A DNA stretch of 64,000 bases from Prevotella sp. AGR2160 (GCF_000424185.1 NZ_AUJK01000001.1:124001-188000), one strand, 5' to 3'; counted from the stretch's first letter, positions 17,137-25,905 are shown. The notes: generated by a model from the letters alone, not told the origin. Numbers and translations are program-made.

Positions 17137-18204
17137 ATGACAGAAGCAACAAACAAAGAAGAAAAAATACAGAAAAAAGCCCTCCTCGGCCTTTCCCTGA
17201 CGGAACTCCAGGATGTCGTCAAGGTCCTCGGCATGCCCCGCTTCACCGCTAAGCAGATCGCCGAATGGATCTATGTGCATCATGTGAAATCCATCGACGA
17301 GATGACCAACATCTCCAAGAATAACCGAGCCAAGTTGGAAGAGGAATACGAGATCGGCTGTGCTGGTCCCATCGATGCCCAACATTCTAAAGACGGCACC
17401 ATCAAATACCTCTTCCCTACCCGCAGCGGGAAATTCGTCGAGACGGTCTTCATCCCGGAGACTGGAGGACGCGCCACGTTGTGTGTCTCCTCTCAGGTGG
17501 GCTGCAAGATGAACTGCCTGTTCTGCCAGACGGGAAAGCAGGGATTTGAGGGCAGTCTGCCGGCCAGCGACATTCTCAATCAGGTCTATGCCCTGCCGGA
17601 GGTGGACGAACTGACGAATATCGTTTTCATGGGTCAGGGGGAACCGATGGACAATCTCGATAACGTGCTGCGGGCCACACAGGCGCTCACGGCGCCCTGG
17701 GGCTGGGCCTGGAGTCCGAAGCGTATCACGGTGAGCAGTGTCGGCATCCGCGGCAAACTGAAACGGTTCCTCGAAGAGAGTGACTGTCAGGTGGCTATCA
17801 GCCTCCATGATGCCATTCCCGAAGAGCGTGCCTCCCTCATGCCGGCACAACGCGGCATGAGTATTGAGGAGATCGTTGAACTGCTGAGCAATTACGACTT
17901 CAGCCATCAGCGGCGGTTGTCGTTTGAATATATTGTCTTCGGTGGACTGAATGATGACATGCAACATGCCAAGGCTGTCGTCAAACTCCTCAAGCCTCTC
18001 GACTGCCGCGTCAACCTCATCCGATTCCACCAAATCCCGAATGTCCCTCTCCACGGTGCCAGCGACGAGGTAATGGAGAAATTCCGTGATTTCCTTACCG
18101 AGCATGGCGTGTTCACTACGATCCGTGCCTCACGGGGACAGGACATCTATGCGGCCTGCGGACTGTTGAGTACTTCGAAAAAAATCGGAGAGATCAGAAA
18201 ATGA
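17137..18204 (+). CDS. rlmN: 23S rRNA (adenine2503-C2)-methyltransferase RlmN
   Basis: 355 residues. The radical-SAM cluster motif CKMNCLFC supplies Cys123, Cys127 and Cys130; the C-terminal CGLL (Cys341) is the resolving cysteine region near the methylated cysteine. FMGQGEPMDN near 163 and SLHD near 219 are classical. It methylates C2 of A2503 in 23S rRNA and A37 in some tRNAs. The last codons overlap the next start by 4 nt, the beginning of a gene order (rlmN, DUF4837, pdxA, sigma-54 activator, lptE, TPR-like, secG) that recurs in Bacteroidales. Confidence 0.96.
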   Translation: MTEATNKEEKIQKKALLGLSLTELQDVVKVLGMPRFTAKQIAEWIYVHHVKSIDEMTNISKNNRAKLEEEYEIGCAGPIDAQHSKDGTIKYLFPTRSGKFVETVFIPETGGRATLCVSSQVGCKMNCLFCQTGKQGFEGSLPASDILNQVYALPEVDELTNIVFMGQGEPMDNLDNVLRATQALTAPWGWAWSPKRITVSSVGIRGKLKRFLEESDCQVAISLHDAIPEERASLMPAQRGMSIEEIVELLSNYDFSHQRRLSFEYIVFGGLNDDMQHAKAVVKLLKPLDCRVNLIRFHQIPNVPLHGASDEVMEKFRDFLTEHGVFTTIRASRGQDIYAACGLLSTSKKIGEIRK

Positions 18205-19085
18205 AACGAACCCGTCCCGCCCTTCTGCATACCTTGTTGATCAGTCTCTGCGTGATCATCCTCACAGGCTGTCGCCGCTCCTCGAAGCTTCCCGATGCCA
18301 TCGGCAGACCTTCTGAGATCGTCCTCATTGACGGCCCCCATCATGAACTGAGAAGGATACTGCAAGACCGAAGGATGGAGGGACTTCCCCAACCGGAATA
18401 TCTCTTCGATCTCACGGACATCAAACCGTCAGACTTTCGGGGTGACTTGAGAGAGGCGAAGATCATCGTTCGTTATGACAGGGGCAGATCACTGGAAAGC
18501 ATAAATGATAAGTATGCCTTTCCACAGACAATCATCACAAGCAACGGCCGTGATCCCCAACGTCTCGTCAATGCCATCCTTCAGGCTGTCCTCCGACATC
18601 AGCAGATCCAACTGCTGCGTCACCGAAACATAAAGATGGAAAAGAGGGTGAGCCAACTGACCGGAGAAAAAATGTTGATTCCACAAGATATGACCTCCTG
18701 CAAACGGGCCCGTCATTTCCTTTGGATCTCCAACAACGATGGTAGGGTGATGAAGAACATCCTGATCTTCCCGGCCGGAGAGAAGGTCGACAGCATCCTT
18801 CAAAGGAATATGCCTGGAGAAGAAAAAGGCATGTACATGCAACTGGCAACCGGTCTGCCAAACGATCAGCGGACGACAGACTTAGAGAAGAAGAAACTCC
18901 CCCGGAAGGCCGACATGCTCCGAGGACTTTGGGAAATGCGAGGTGACGCCATGGGTGGCCCCTACATTCTCTATCACAAAAAGAACTCCCCATGGAGCCT
19001 GATGGCTTTCGTCTATGCCCCCGGCCATCCCAAGCGTGAGCCGATGCTGGAACTGGAGGCCTCCCTCCTCTCCTTCCGCCCTTGA
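18201..19085 (+). CDS. DUF4837 family lipoprotein
   Basis: 294 residues with a lipoprotein signal ending at Cys24 (LTGC). The body has the DUF4837 pattern: an opening GRPSEIVLID, a central ISNNDGRVMKNILIFP-like segment, and GLWEMRGDAMGGP near 240. Function is unknown; the family is confined to Bacteroidetes and is found next to rlmN. ATG overlaps the rlmN stop (ATGA), so translation is coupled. Confidence 0.88.
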   Translation: MKRTRPALLHTLLISLCVIILTGCRRSSKLPDAIGRPSEIVLIDGPHHELRRILQDRRMEGLPQPEYLFDLTDIKPSDFRGDLREAKIIVRYDRGRSLESINDKYAFPQTIITSNGRDPQRLVNAILQAVLRHQQIQLLRHRNIKMEKRVSQLTGEKMLIPQDMTSCKRARHFLWISNNDGRVMKNILIFPAGEKVDSILQRNMPGEEKGMYMQLATGLPNDQRTTDLEKKKLPRKADMLRGLWEMRGDAMGGPYILYHKKNSPWSLMAFVYAPGHPKREPMLELEASLLSFRP

Positions 19086-19108
19086 TCCGCCAAGACTAAA
19101 TAGCCACG

Positions 19109-19182
19109 TCTATAGTGAGCTATCACATCTATCGCGAGCTACATATCTATTGTGAGCTATTGCATCTATTGTGAGCTATAAG
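19109..19182 (+). repeat. Family D tandem repeat, four 18-19-nt units
   Basis: Four units of the type TCTATTGTGAGCTAT plus 3-4 nt, starting at 19109, 19128, 19146 and 19165, ending about 27 nt before the pdxA ATG. Related arrays lie at 21815 and 56898. Confidence 0.85.
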
Positions 19183-19208
19183 AATTATCAATTTAAAATT
19201 AGCATATA

Positions 19209-20486
19209 ATGGAAGAAAGAAAGATCCGCGTGGCACTGACCCACGGCGATACCAATGGTATCGGATACGAACTCATTTTTAAAACCTTCGAAGATCCGGA
19301 GATGCTCGACATCTGCACCCCGATCATCTACGGATCTCCGAAAGCCGCCACCTATCACCGTAAGGCTCTGGACCTTCCGGCACAGTTCTCTATCGTCACC
19401 AACGCCTCAGAGGTGAAAGACGGTCGCATCAACCTCCTCACGACCTACGATGAGGAGACGAAGATCGAGTTCGGTGCACCGACCCAAGAATCTGGCGATG
19501 CTGCTATCAAAGCCCTCGACCGTGCCATGAGTGACTACCGTGACGGTGCCTTCGACATCCTTGTCAATGCACCTGTTGACAACGATCATATCCAGGTAGA
19601 AGGCTATCCTTTCCATGGCATCACTCCGTATATCGAAACCTGCCTCGGAGAAGGTAAGAAAGTGATGCCTATCCTCATGAATAACCAACTGCGCGTTGCT
19701 TCCGTGACCGATTGTCTGCCATTGAATGAGGTAGCCGCCAAGATAACCAAGGAGAATGTTGAAGAACGGGCACGCCTGCTTTTCGACACCCTCCGACGTG
19801 ACTTCCGCATCTCCAATCCGCGTATCGCCGTCCTCGCCCTGAACCCCGTGGCAGAGGGAGAAGGCAAATATGGTAAGGAAGAGACAGAAGCGATCATTCC
19901 GGCTATCACGGCTTTGGAAGATGATCACCTCCAGGCTTTCGGACCTTACGCTGCCGAAGATCTATTCGGCAAAGGATGGTATACCCATTTCGATGCTATT
20001 CTGGCCATGTACCATGATCAAGGCGTAGCACCGATGCGTGCGCTCTCCGATGCCGATCCGATCATCTACAATGCAGGACTGCCCGTGATCTCCACAGCCC
20101 TCGACATCACACCTGATTTTGAAGAGGCCGGAAAGAACATCGTTTCTGCTGACACCTTCCGTCAGGCCCTCTTCCTCGCCATCGACACCTTCCGTAACCG
20201 TAATGATTACGAGGAGCCTCTGAAACACCCACTGGGCAAGCTCTACCATGACAAACGGGAAGATGGTGATCGCTCACGCTTCTCGATCCCGAAGAAACAT
20301 GCCGGCAGCCCGTTCCCTCCAAAGCGCAGCCACGGCATTCACACCTTCGCTCCAAAGAGCTATGGTCGTACACCCAAGACGGAGCATGCCGCCACCACGA
20401 CACCGGCGCCCACCAAGCCTACTGCGCCTAATGTGCCTACTAAGCTCACAGCGCCTAGTGCCCCCGCTGAGTCCTCTGTCCAATAG
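19209..20486 (+). CDS. pdxA: 4-hydroxythreonine-4-phosphate dehydrogenase PdxA
   Basis: 425 residues. Residues 1-350 are the complete enzyme: THGDTNGIGYE at the start, the metal-binding HGITPYIE near 139, LNPVAEGEGKYGKEE near 217 and MYHDQGVAPMRAL near 268, whose His binds metal. It oxidises 4-phosphohydroxy-L-threonine in the DXP-independent branch of pyridoxal phosphate synthesis. Residues 350-425 are a basic and then Pro/Thr/Ala-rich low-complexity tail that ordinary PdxA (about 330-365 residues) lacks. A family D repeat array precedes the start. Confidence 0.93.
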   Translation: MEERKIRVALTHGDTNGIGYELIFKTFEDPEMLDICTPIIYGSPKAATYHRKALDLPAQFSIVTNASEVKDGRINLLTTYDEETKIEFGAPTQESGDAAIKALDRAMSDYRDGAFDILVNAPVDNDHIQVEGYPFHGITPYIETCLGEGKKVMPILMNNQLRVASVTDCLPLNEVAAKITKENVEERARLLFDTLRRDFRISNPRIAVLALNPVAEGEGKYGKEETEAIIPAITALEDDHLQAFGPYAAEDLFGKGWYTHFDAILAMYHDQGVAPMRALSDADPIIYNAGLPVISTALDITPDFEEAGKNIVSADTFRQALFLAIDTFRNRNDYEEPLKHPLGKLYHDKREDGDRSRFSIPKKHAGSPFPPKRSHGIHTFAPKSYGRTPKTEHAATTTPAPTKPTAPNVPTKLTAPSAPAESSVQ

Positions 20487-20499
20487 GAAAGTGAAAAAA

Positions 20500-20518
20500 A
20501 TCTGCCAAATTTGCAGAT
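20500..20518 (+). promoter_or_regulatory. Small inverted repeat overlapping the -33 region
   Basis: ATCTGC and GCAGAT separated by 7 nt overlap the TTTG that would be the -33 element of the next promoter. It could be an operator or a weak stem-loop after pdxA; evidence is only the symmetry. Confidence 0.3.
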
Positions 20519-20543
20519 ATCTCAAAAAATATATGTAATTTTG
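20510..20543 (+). promoter_or_regulatory. Promoter for the sigma-54 activator gene
   Basis: TTTG at 20510-20513, 22 nt, TAATTTTG at 20536-20543; spacing slightly long. The ATG at 20552 is 8 nt after the box, so a very short leader is expected. Confidence 0.5.
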
Positions 20544-20551
20544 TCAGCTAA

Positions 20552-21805
20552 ATGAATACATCAGAAATTCAGCGAGTCAAACAACGCTATAATATCGTCG
20601 GAAACTCCGATGGAATCAATCATGCCCTCGACGTGGCCCTACAGGTCGCGCCGACGGACCTGAGTGTGCTCATCGTCGGTGAGTCGGGTGTCGGTAAGGA
20701 GATTATTCCCCGGGTCATCCATGACAACTCACCGCGCCGACGGGAAAAATATTTCGCCATCAACTGTGGCAGTATCCCTGAGGGTACGATCGATAGCGAA
20801 CTCTTCGGTCACGAGAAGGGCTCCTTCACCGGTGCCATCAACGAGAGTGAGGGCTATTTCGGTGTAGCCAACAAAGGTACCATCTTCCTCGATGAGGTAG
20901 GAGAACTCCCGATGGCTACCCAGGCTCGTTTGCTCCGCGTCCTGGAGACAGGTGAGTATATCCGTGTCGGTGGACAAGAGATTCGGAAGACCAATGTACG
21001 TATCGTTGCCGCCACGAACGTCAACATGCGTAAGGCTATCAGTGAGGGACGGTTCCGTGAAGACCTGTACTATCGTCTGAACACCATCCCTATCCAGATG
21101 CCCCCACTGCGCGACAGGGGAAACGATATCATTCTTCTCTTCCGTCTCTTCGCCATGCAGATGGCTGAGAAGTACCATCTGCCGAAGATCACGCTCACGG
21201 ATGATGCCAAACAGCTCATGCTGAAATATAAATGGCCCGGTAATGTCAGACAGTTGAAGAATATCACCGAGCAGATGTCTGTACTCTGCGACAAGCGCGA
21301 GATCGATGCCGAGACACTGCTCCACTATATCCCCAAAGACACAGAGAGCACGCAACTCGCTACCATTGCCCAGCCCGGCCAACACTCTTACGAGAGCGAA
21401 CGTGAGATTCTCTATAAGATTCTTTATGAGCTCCGTGGCAATGTCAGCGATCTCCGCCGAGACATGAATGCCCTCCGCAAACAGGTCGAGGAGCAACGGG
21501 ATCTCAGTCAGGTAGCCCTCACCAAACAGGCGGAATATGGTACGGCTCTGCCTTCTGCTAATACGCCCTATCCTCAAGCTTCACCTTTCACTGCGCCCGG
21601 TAACAGTGTAGCACAGGAAGCAGAAGCCGAAGAGATCAAAGAGCCTGAGAGTCTCAATCTTAACGACCTCGGACGTCAGATGGTGGAGAAAGCGCTGGAG
21701 CGCAATGGGGGCAACCGGAAAAAGGCCGCACAGGAACTCGGCATTTCCGACCGTACCCTCTACCGCCGTATCAAGCAATATGGTCTCGAAGACAAGGAAT
21801 ACTAA
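20552..21805 (+). CDS. Sigma-54-dependent transcriptional activator without receiver domain
   Basis: 417 residues. The AAA+ domain starts at once: Walker A GESGVGKE at 43-50, the sigma-54 contact loop GSFTGA at 90-95 (Ser for the usual first Ala) and Walker B IFLDEVGEL near 111-119. A linker with coiled-coil character (about 270-360) precedes a Fis-type helix-turn-helix near 375-410 (NRKKAAQELGISDRTLYRR). No N-terminal response-regulator or GAF domain is present, so its signal input is unclear; the linker could sense a partner. It precedes lptE and secG in a conserved order. Confidence 0.92.
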   Translation: MNTSEIQRVKQRYNIVGNSDGINHALDVALQVAPTDLSVLIVGESGVGKEIIPRVIHDNSPRRREKYFAINCGSIPEGTIDSELFGHEKGSFTGAINESEGYFGVANKGTIFLDEVGELPMATQARLLRVLETGEYIRVGGQEIRKTNVRIVAATNVNMRKAISEGRFREDLYYRLNTIPIQMPPLRDRGNDIILLFRLFAMQMAEKYHLPKITLTDDAKQLMLKYKWPGNVRQLKNITEQMSVLCDKREIDAETLLHYIPKDTESTQLATIAQPGQHSYESEREILYKILYELRGNVSDLRRDMNALRKQVEEQRDLSQVALTKQAEYGTALPSANTPYPQASPFTAPGNSVAQEAEAEEIKEPESLNLNDLGRQMVEKALERNGGNRKKAAQELGISDRTLYRRIKQYGLEDKEY

Positions 21806-21814
21806 ACCAAATCC

Positions 21815-21890
21815 CTATTGTGAGCTATAGAAATCTATCGTGAGCTATAGAAATCTATCGTGAGCTATAGAAATCTATCGTGAGCTATAA
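21815..21890 (+). repeat. Family D tandem repeat, 20-nt period
   Basis: CTATYGTGAGCTATAGAAAT repeated at 21815, 21835 and 21855, with a partial copy at 21875. The last three are identical except for the end. The array ends 15 nt before the lptE start. Repeats are directly abutting, with no unique spacers. Confidence 0.9.
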
Positions 21891-21905
21891 TATATAATAA
21901 GGTAT

Positions 21906-22412
21906 ATGAAGCTGTATAAATACATCCTTCCCATGATGCTCCTGCTCCTCGCCGCCTGTAGTGTCAGCTACAAGTTCAATGGAGCCAGCATCGACTATAC
22001 GAAGACGAAAACCATCCAGATAGATGAGTTTCCGATCCGTTCCGCTTATGTATGGGCACCGATGGGACCACTCTTCAACAATCAACTCAAGGATGAGTTC
22101 AGCAGCCACACGCATCTCCGGCAGGTCAAGCGCAACGGTGACATGGTCATTCAGGGTGAGATCACCAACTACGCCCAGCACAACAAAGGCGTGACAGCGG
22201 AAACTTATTCTGCCCAGACAGAACTATCCATCACGGTCAACGTAAGGTTCACGAACACAAAGAATCACTCGGAGGACTTTGAGAAACAATTCACCTCTAC
22301 CAAGACTTTCGATACGACACAGAGTCTGCAGAGCGTACAGGAAGAACTCGTACAGGAAATGATTAAGGATCTCGTCGACCAGATCTTCAACGCCACTGTA
22401 GCCAACTGGTAA
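21906..22412 (+). CDS. lptE: LptE family LPS-assembly lipoprotein
   Basis: 168 residues, lipoprotein signal ending at Cys18 (LAAC). The Bacteroidetes LptE pattern is seen: SVSYKFNGASIDY after the lipid site, the FNNQLKDEF segment near 58, then QGEITNY and a C-terminal helix LVQEMIKDLVDQIFN. It plugs the LptD barrel and helps place LPS in the outer leaflet. Sequence similarity to proteobacterial LptE is low, so the call rests on the family pattern and position. A family D array lies just before its start. Confidence 0.88.
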   Translation: MKLYKYILPMMLLLLAACSVSYKFNGASIDYTKTKTIQIDEFPIRSAYVWAPMGPLFNNQLKDEFSSHTHLRQVKRNGDMVIQGEITNYAQHNKGVTAETYSAQTELSITVNVRFTNTKNHSEDFEKQFTSTKTFDTTQSLQSVQEELVQEMIKDLVDQIFNATVANW

Positions 22413-22468
22413 GCAGGAAATGCTTCTCATCCGAAGACTCACAACACTCTATCATTCTAATAAATATT

Positions 22469-23287
22469 ATGCAGAATCTCAGCAGACTGATACAACATCC
22501 GGAAGAACTCGACAAGGAGACCCTCTATGATCTCCGAAGCCTTCTTGCGCCCTATCCGTACTTCCAGACAGCCCGTCTGCTGATGCTGCAGAACCTCTAT
22601 ATCCTCCACGATCCATCCTTCGATGAGGAGCTGCGCCGTGCTGCCATCTTTATCCAAGACCGTACCGTCATCTTCCAGATGATCGAAGCCGCCCATTACC
22701 GACTTCGTCAGGAACAGTCGCCACGGATGGCCTCTCCCACCACCGCTGAGCAGTCTCAACCATCGAAGAACAATCAGGAAGACCGAACAGAGACACTCAT
22801 CAATCACTTCCTTGACTCTATCCCATCAGAGGAAGAAGACTCCAAGAAGAAAAAGCGGAAGCCGACACCGGCAGATGCCGCCGTCGACTATGTCAGCTAC
22901 CTTCTTGAGACGGAGAGCGAGGATGAGAAAGAGGCTGCCATGGACACGCCGCAGATGAAAGGTCAACAACTTATAGATGACTTTCTGGAAGATGGTGGCT
23001 TCGACCTCACGCAGTCGAATGATCTACCTGACGGTCCTGCAACAGAAGAAGAGGAAGAGAGCGAACCTTCATCCAACCAAGAGCCTCATGATGTCAACGT
23101 AGAAGACGGCAATGAGGGGGTCTTTACCGAGACTTTGGCCCGAATTTATATCAAACAAGGTAGATATTCGAAGGCTTTGGAAATTATTCGGCGATTAAAT
23201 TTGAATTATCCAAAAAAAAATGCTTACTTTGCAGACCAAATACGATTCCTCGAGAAATTAATTCTCAACGAGAAAGAAAAAAAATAA
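22469..23287 (+). CDS. Conserved Bacteroidales protein with TPR-like C-terminus
   Basis: 272 residues, no signal peptide. The N-terminus (MQNLSRLIQHPEELDKETL) is typical of a protein found between lptE and secG in this order. The middle (90-220) is highly acidic and disordered, with runs of Glu/Asp/Ser. The last 50 residues (ETLARIYIKQGRYSKALEI) look like one tetratricopeptide unit. Function unknown; it is probably cytosolic and acts by protein contact. The gene ends 16 nt before secG. Confidence 0.82.
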   Translation: MQNLSRLIQHPEELDKETLYDLRSLLAPYPYFQTARLLMLQNLYILHDPSFDEELRRAAIFIQDRTVIFQMIEAAHYRLRQEQSPRMASPTTAEQSQPSKNNQEDRTETLINHFLDSIPSEEEDSKKKKRKPTPADAAVDYVSYLLETESEDEKEAAMDTPQMKGQQLIDDFLEDGGFDLTQSNDLPDGPATEEEEESEPSSNQEPHDVNVEDGNEGVFTETLARIYIKQGRYSKALEIIRRLNLNYPKKNAYFADQIRFLEKLILNEKEKK

Positions 23288-23303
23288 ATATAGCTATATA
23301 AAA

Positions 23304-23720
23304 ATGTACACACTTTTAGTAATTATCATCGTCCTCGTGTCAATCCTCATGATTGGCATCGTACTCATCCAGGAGTCTAAGGGAGGCGGACTGGCGTCCA
23401 ACTTCTCTTCCTCCAACCAGATCATGGGTGTCCGCAAGACCACTGACTTCATCGAGAAGGCTACGTGGGGTCTCGCCATCGCCATGGTGGTCATCTCCAT
23501 CGCCTGCGCTTATGTCGCTCCGCAGTCTACCGCAGACCAGAGTGTCATGGAGCAGAGTTCTACCACTACCAATACCGCTATGCCCGCAATGCCCGGTCAG
23601 AACGGTGCTGCACAGGCTCCTGCTCAGGGTGTTCAGGCTCCCGTTCAAGGTGGCGCTGCCCAAGGTGCTCAGGCTCCCGCTCAGAGTGCTCCTGCCGCTC
23701 CTCAGACACCGGCAAAATAA
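23304..23720 (+). CDS. secG: Preprotein translocase subunit SecG
   Basis: 138 residues. Two transmembrane helices (about 3-22 and 52-72) flank the conserved loop ESKGGGLASNFSSSNQIMG, which is the SecG signature. It supports SecYEG-mediated protein export. After residue 85 there is a long Gln/Ala/Pro-rich tail with repeats such as QAPAQG and QAPVQG; SecG of other groups is mostly shorter. Last gene of the conserved string; tRNA-His follows with its own promoter. Confidence 0.93.
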   Translation: MYTLLVIIIVLVSILMIGIVLIQESKGGGLASNFSSSNQIMGVRKTTDFIEKATWGLAIAMVVISIACAYVAPQSTADQSVMEQSSTTTNTAMPAMPGQNGAAQAPAQGVQAPVQGGAAQGAQAPAQSAPAAPQTPAK

Positions 23721-23746
23721 AAAAAATAAAAAAAGTAAGGGAAAAA

Positions 23747-23778
23747 TTTGGTAGATCCAAAAAATTCCCTTACCTTTG
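23747..23778 (+). promoter_or_regulatory. Promoter for tRNA-His
   Basis: TTTG at 23747-23750, exactly 20 nt, TACCTTTG at 23771-23778: a consensus Bacteroidetes promoter. A GTAAGGGAA/TTCCCTTAC inverted repeat (about 23735-23773) overlaps it. Confidence 0.8.
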
Positions 23779-23815
23779 CACTCGCTTTCTGAAACATGAA
23801 AGCAGATAACCAAAT

Positions 23816-23890
23816 GGTGGGCGTAGTTCAGTTGGTTAGAGCGTCAGATTGTGGTTCTGAATGTCGTGGGTTCGAGTCCCACCCCCCACC
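23816..23890 (+). tRNA. tRNA-His (GTG anticodon)
   Basis: Cloverleaf read by hand: D arm with AGTTGGTTAGA, anticodon stem TCAGA/TCTGA with GTG at 23851-23853, T arm GTGGG-TTCGAGT-CCCAC. G at 23816 can be the extra G-1 opposite discriminator C73 at 23890. The acceptor stem has one C:C mismatch at pair 6-67. The CCA end is not encoded. Confidence 0.93.
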
Positions 23891-23899
23891 CCTCCTAAC

Positions 23900-23936
23900 A
23901 AAGGCATTTCAAGTTCTGCTTGAGATGCCTTTTTTC
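23900..23936 (+). terminator. Terminator of tRNA-His
   Basis: AAAGGCATTTCAAG pairs with CTTGAGATGCCTTT (one G-U), loop TTCTG, then a T run. It ends 14 nt before the SprT-like start. Confidence 0.88.
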
Positions 23937-23949
23937 ATTTTGAAAAGAT

Positions 23950-24603
23950 ATGAAAATAACGCTTCCTTTCTTAGAAGAAACTTTTAATAAATTCAACAAG
24001 GAGATCTTTGACGGGCAACTGTCTGAGCCTGTTTTCGAGCCCTCCCGTGCCAAGACCTTTCTGGGTCTCTGTGTCCGCAAGCCTTTCACTTATCAAGGAA
24101 AGACCCAAGATATATGGATTCTTCGTTTCTCCATCATCATCGATCTCCCCAAAGAACAACTTGAGGACATCATTATCCACGAGATGATCCATTACTATAT
24201 CGGCTCTACCGGTCAACAGGACAGTTCGGCCCATGGCCCTCTCTTCCTGAAGATCATGGATGACATCAACACCCGCTTCGGAAGACATATCACCGTCAGT
24301 GGCAAACTCACCAAGGAACAGAGAGAACAGCTCATCGATAAGCGACGGAAATGGCATGTCATAGCCATCGTCCGTTTCAAGGATGGTCGCGAGGGCTTCA
24401 AAGTCTTGCCGCGTGTCCGTGAGAGCATTCTAAGATACAAGAACACCCTCCAACGGTCACCGGAGATTGATGTCGTCCAACTGGTTTGGAGCCAGAACGT
24501 CTTCTTCAACCGCTATCCTGTGAGCAGTGCCTTCCGCGTCCATCTGAGCACGAACGAAGAGCTCACGCCCCTGCTCAAAGATGCTAAAATTTTACAACTC
24601 TAA
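23950..24603 (+). CDS. SprT-like zinc metalloprotease domain protein
   Basis: 217 residues. The zinc motif is HEMIHYY (His77, Glu78, His81), with a likely third ligand His95 in SSAHGPLF, as in the SprT/Spartan fold. In eukaryotes Spartan cleaves DNA-protein crosslinks; the bacterial role is not settled. The C-terminal half has no zinc-finger cysteines. Placement directly before rmuC, a nuclease-like genome-maintenance gene, is suggestive only. Confidence 0.85.
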   Translation: MKITLPFLEETFNKFNKEIFDGQLSEPVFEPSRAKTFLGLCVRKPFTYQGKTQDIWILRFSIIIDLPKEQLEDIIIHEMIHYYIGSTGQQDSSAHGPLFLKIMDDINTRFGRHITVSGKLTKEQREQLIDKRRKWHVIAIVRFKDGREGFKVLPRVRESILRYKNTLQRSPEIDVVQLVWSQNVFFNRYPVSSAFRVHLSTNEELTPLLKDAKILQL

Positions 24604-24617
24604 CCTCCCGTAGTCCT

Positions 24618-25904
24618 ATGTCAATACTCTATCTTTTAGCCGGCCTCCTCATAGGAGCCGTTATTGGTTATCTCTTCGCCCACAGTAAAGTTGCCGCCCT
24701 GAACACAAAGGCAGAACTTCTGAATCAGCAACTTGAAGCCCAGAAAGCCCAATATGCCCAGCAACTCGAAGCTCAGAAAGCCCAATATGCCCAATATGCC
24801 CAAGAGCAGAAGGCGCAACAGAAGGAGCAGCAGAACCAGCAGGCCCAGCTCATCAGAGAACAGATCAACACGGCCTCTGAGGAGATTCTCCGCAAGCGCA
24901 GTGAGGAACTCGCACGCAACAACCATGACCAGCTCGCTGCCATCCTCACACCCCTCCATGACAATCTCCGTCAGATGCGTGAGGCCGTGGAGAAGAACGA
25001 CCGCGACCAGGCCGACCGCCTCGTCAAACTTGACGCCACCATCAAAGAGAATCTCCGGCAGGCCCAGGAAGTCGGCGAGCGTGCTGACAAGCTGGCCCAG
25101 GCCCTGACGAGCGAGAACAAGACCCAGGGAAACTTCGGCGAGCTCCGTCTGCGCACCCTTCTGGAGAATATGGGCCTTGAGGAAGGCGTGCAGTTTGAGG
25201 AACAGTCAACGCTGAAGGATGAGAACGGACAGACGATCCATGAAGAAAACGGCCGCCGTATGATCCCCGATGTCATCCTCCATTTCCCCGATGAGCGTGA
25301 TGTCATCATCGACTCAAAGATGTCACTGAAAGCTTTTGAGGATTATTACAATGCCGAAGATGACCAGGCCCGTGCCGATGCCCTCCAGCGCCATATCACC
25401 TCCGTCCGCAACCATGTCAACGAACTGGCACAGAAGAAATACTTTGACTATACGCCGAAGAACAAGCAGAAGCTCGACTTCGTCGTGATGTATATCTACA
25501 GCGAGAGTGCCCTTCAGCTGGCGCTGAGCAATGATCCCGGTCTGTGGAAAGAAGCCTATGACAAGGGCGTCATCATCTCCGGCAGTCAGAATCTCTACAT
25601 GATGCTGCGTGTCCTGGAGATCACCTGGCGTCAGAGCCGGCAGGCCGAGAACCAGGAAGCCATTATGAAAGCCGCCGATGAGGTGGTCAACCGTGTGCAG
25701 CTATTCTATGAGCGTTTCCTCAATGTCGACCAGCAACTGACCAATACGCGCAAGGCTTTCGACGACCTGAAGACGACGACGCAGGCCAGTGGGCATAGCA
25801 TCACTACAGCCGCCGCAAAACTCGTGAAACTCGGCGCAAAAGAGAATATCAAACGAAAGGTCAAACTCCCAAAGGAGGAAAATACAATAAATGATGACGA
25901 ATAA
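24618..25904 (+). CDS. rmuC: DNA recombination protein RmuC
   Basis: 428 residues: N-terminal membrane helix (about 2-20), long coiled coil (25-165) rich in Ala/Gln with QLEAQKAQYAQ repeats, then the RmuC PD-(D/E)XK-like domain with NFGELRLRTLLENMGL near 175, PDVILHFPDERDVIIDSKMSL near 216 (DSK catalytic strand) and a helical end. In E. coli RmuC limits recombination between short inverted repeats, interesting in a genome so rich in them. It ends immediately before the promoter of the export gene. Confidence 0.94.
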   Translation: MSILYLLAGLLIGAVIGYLFAHSKVAALNTKAELLNQQLEAQKAQYAQQLEAQKAQYAQYAQEQKAQQKEQQNQQAQLIREQINTASEEILRKRSEELARNNHDQLAAILTPLHDNLRQMREAVEKNDRDQADRLVKLDATIKENLRQAQEVGERADKLAQALTSENKTQGNFGELRLRTLLENMGLEEGVQFEEQSTLKDENGQTIHEENGRRMIPDVILHFPDERDVIIDSKMSLKAFEDYYNAEDDQARADALQRHITSVRNHVNELAQKKYFDYTPKNKQKLDFVVMYIYSESALQLALSNDPGLWKEAYDKGVIISGSQNLYMMLRVLEITWRQSRQAENQEAIMKAADEVVNRVQLFYERFLNVDQQLTNTRKAFDDLKTTTQASGHSITTAAAKLVKLGAKENIKRKVKLPKEENTINDDE

Positions 25905-25905
25905 C

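Noticed and set aside
21815..21890. CRISPR array
   Set aside because: The 20-nt repeats abut directly with no unique spacers, and there are no cas genes in the window.
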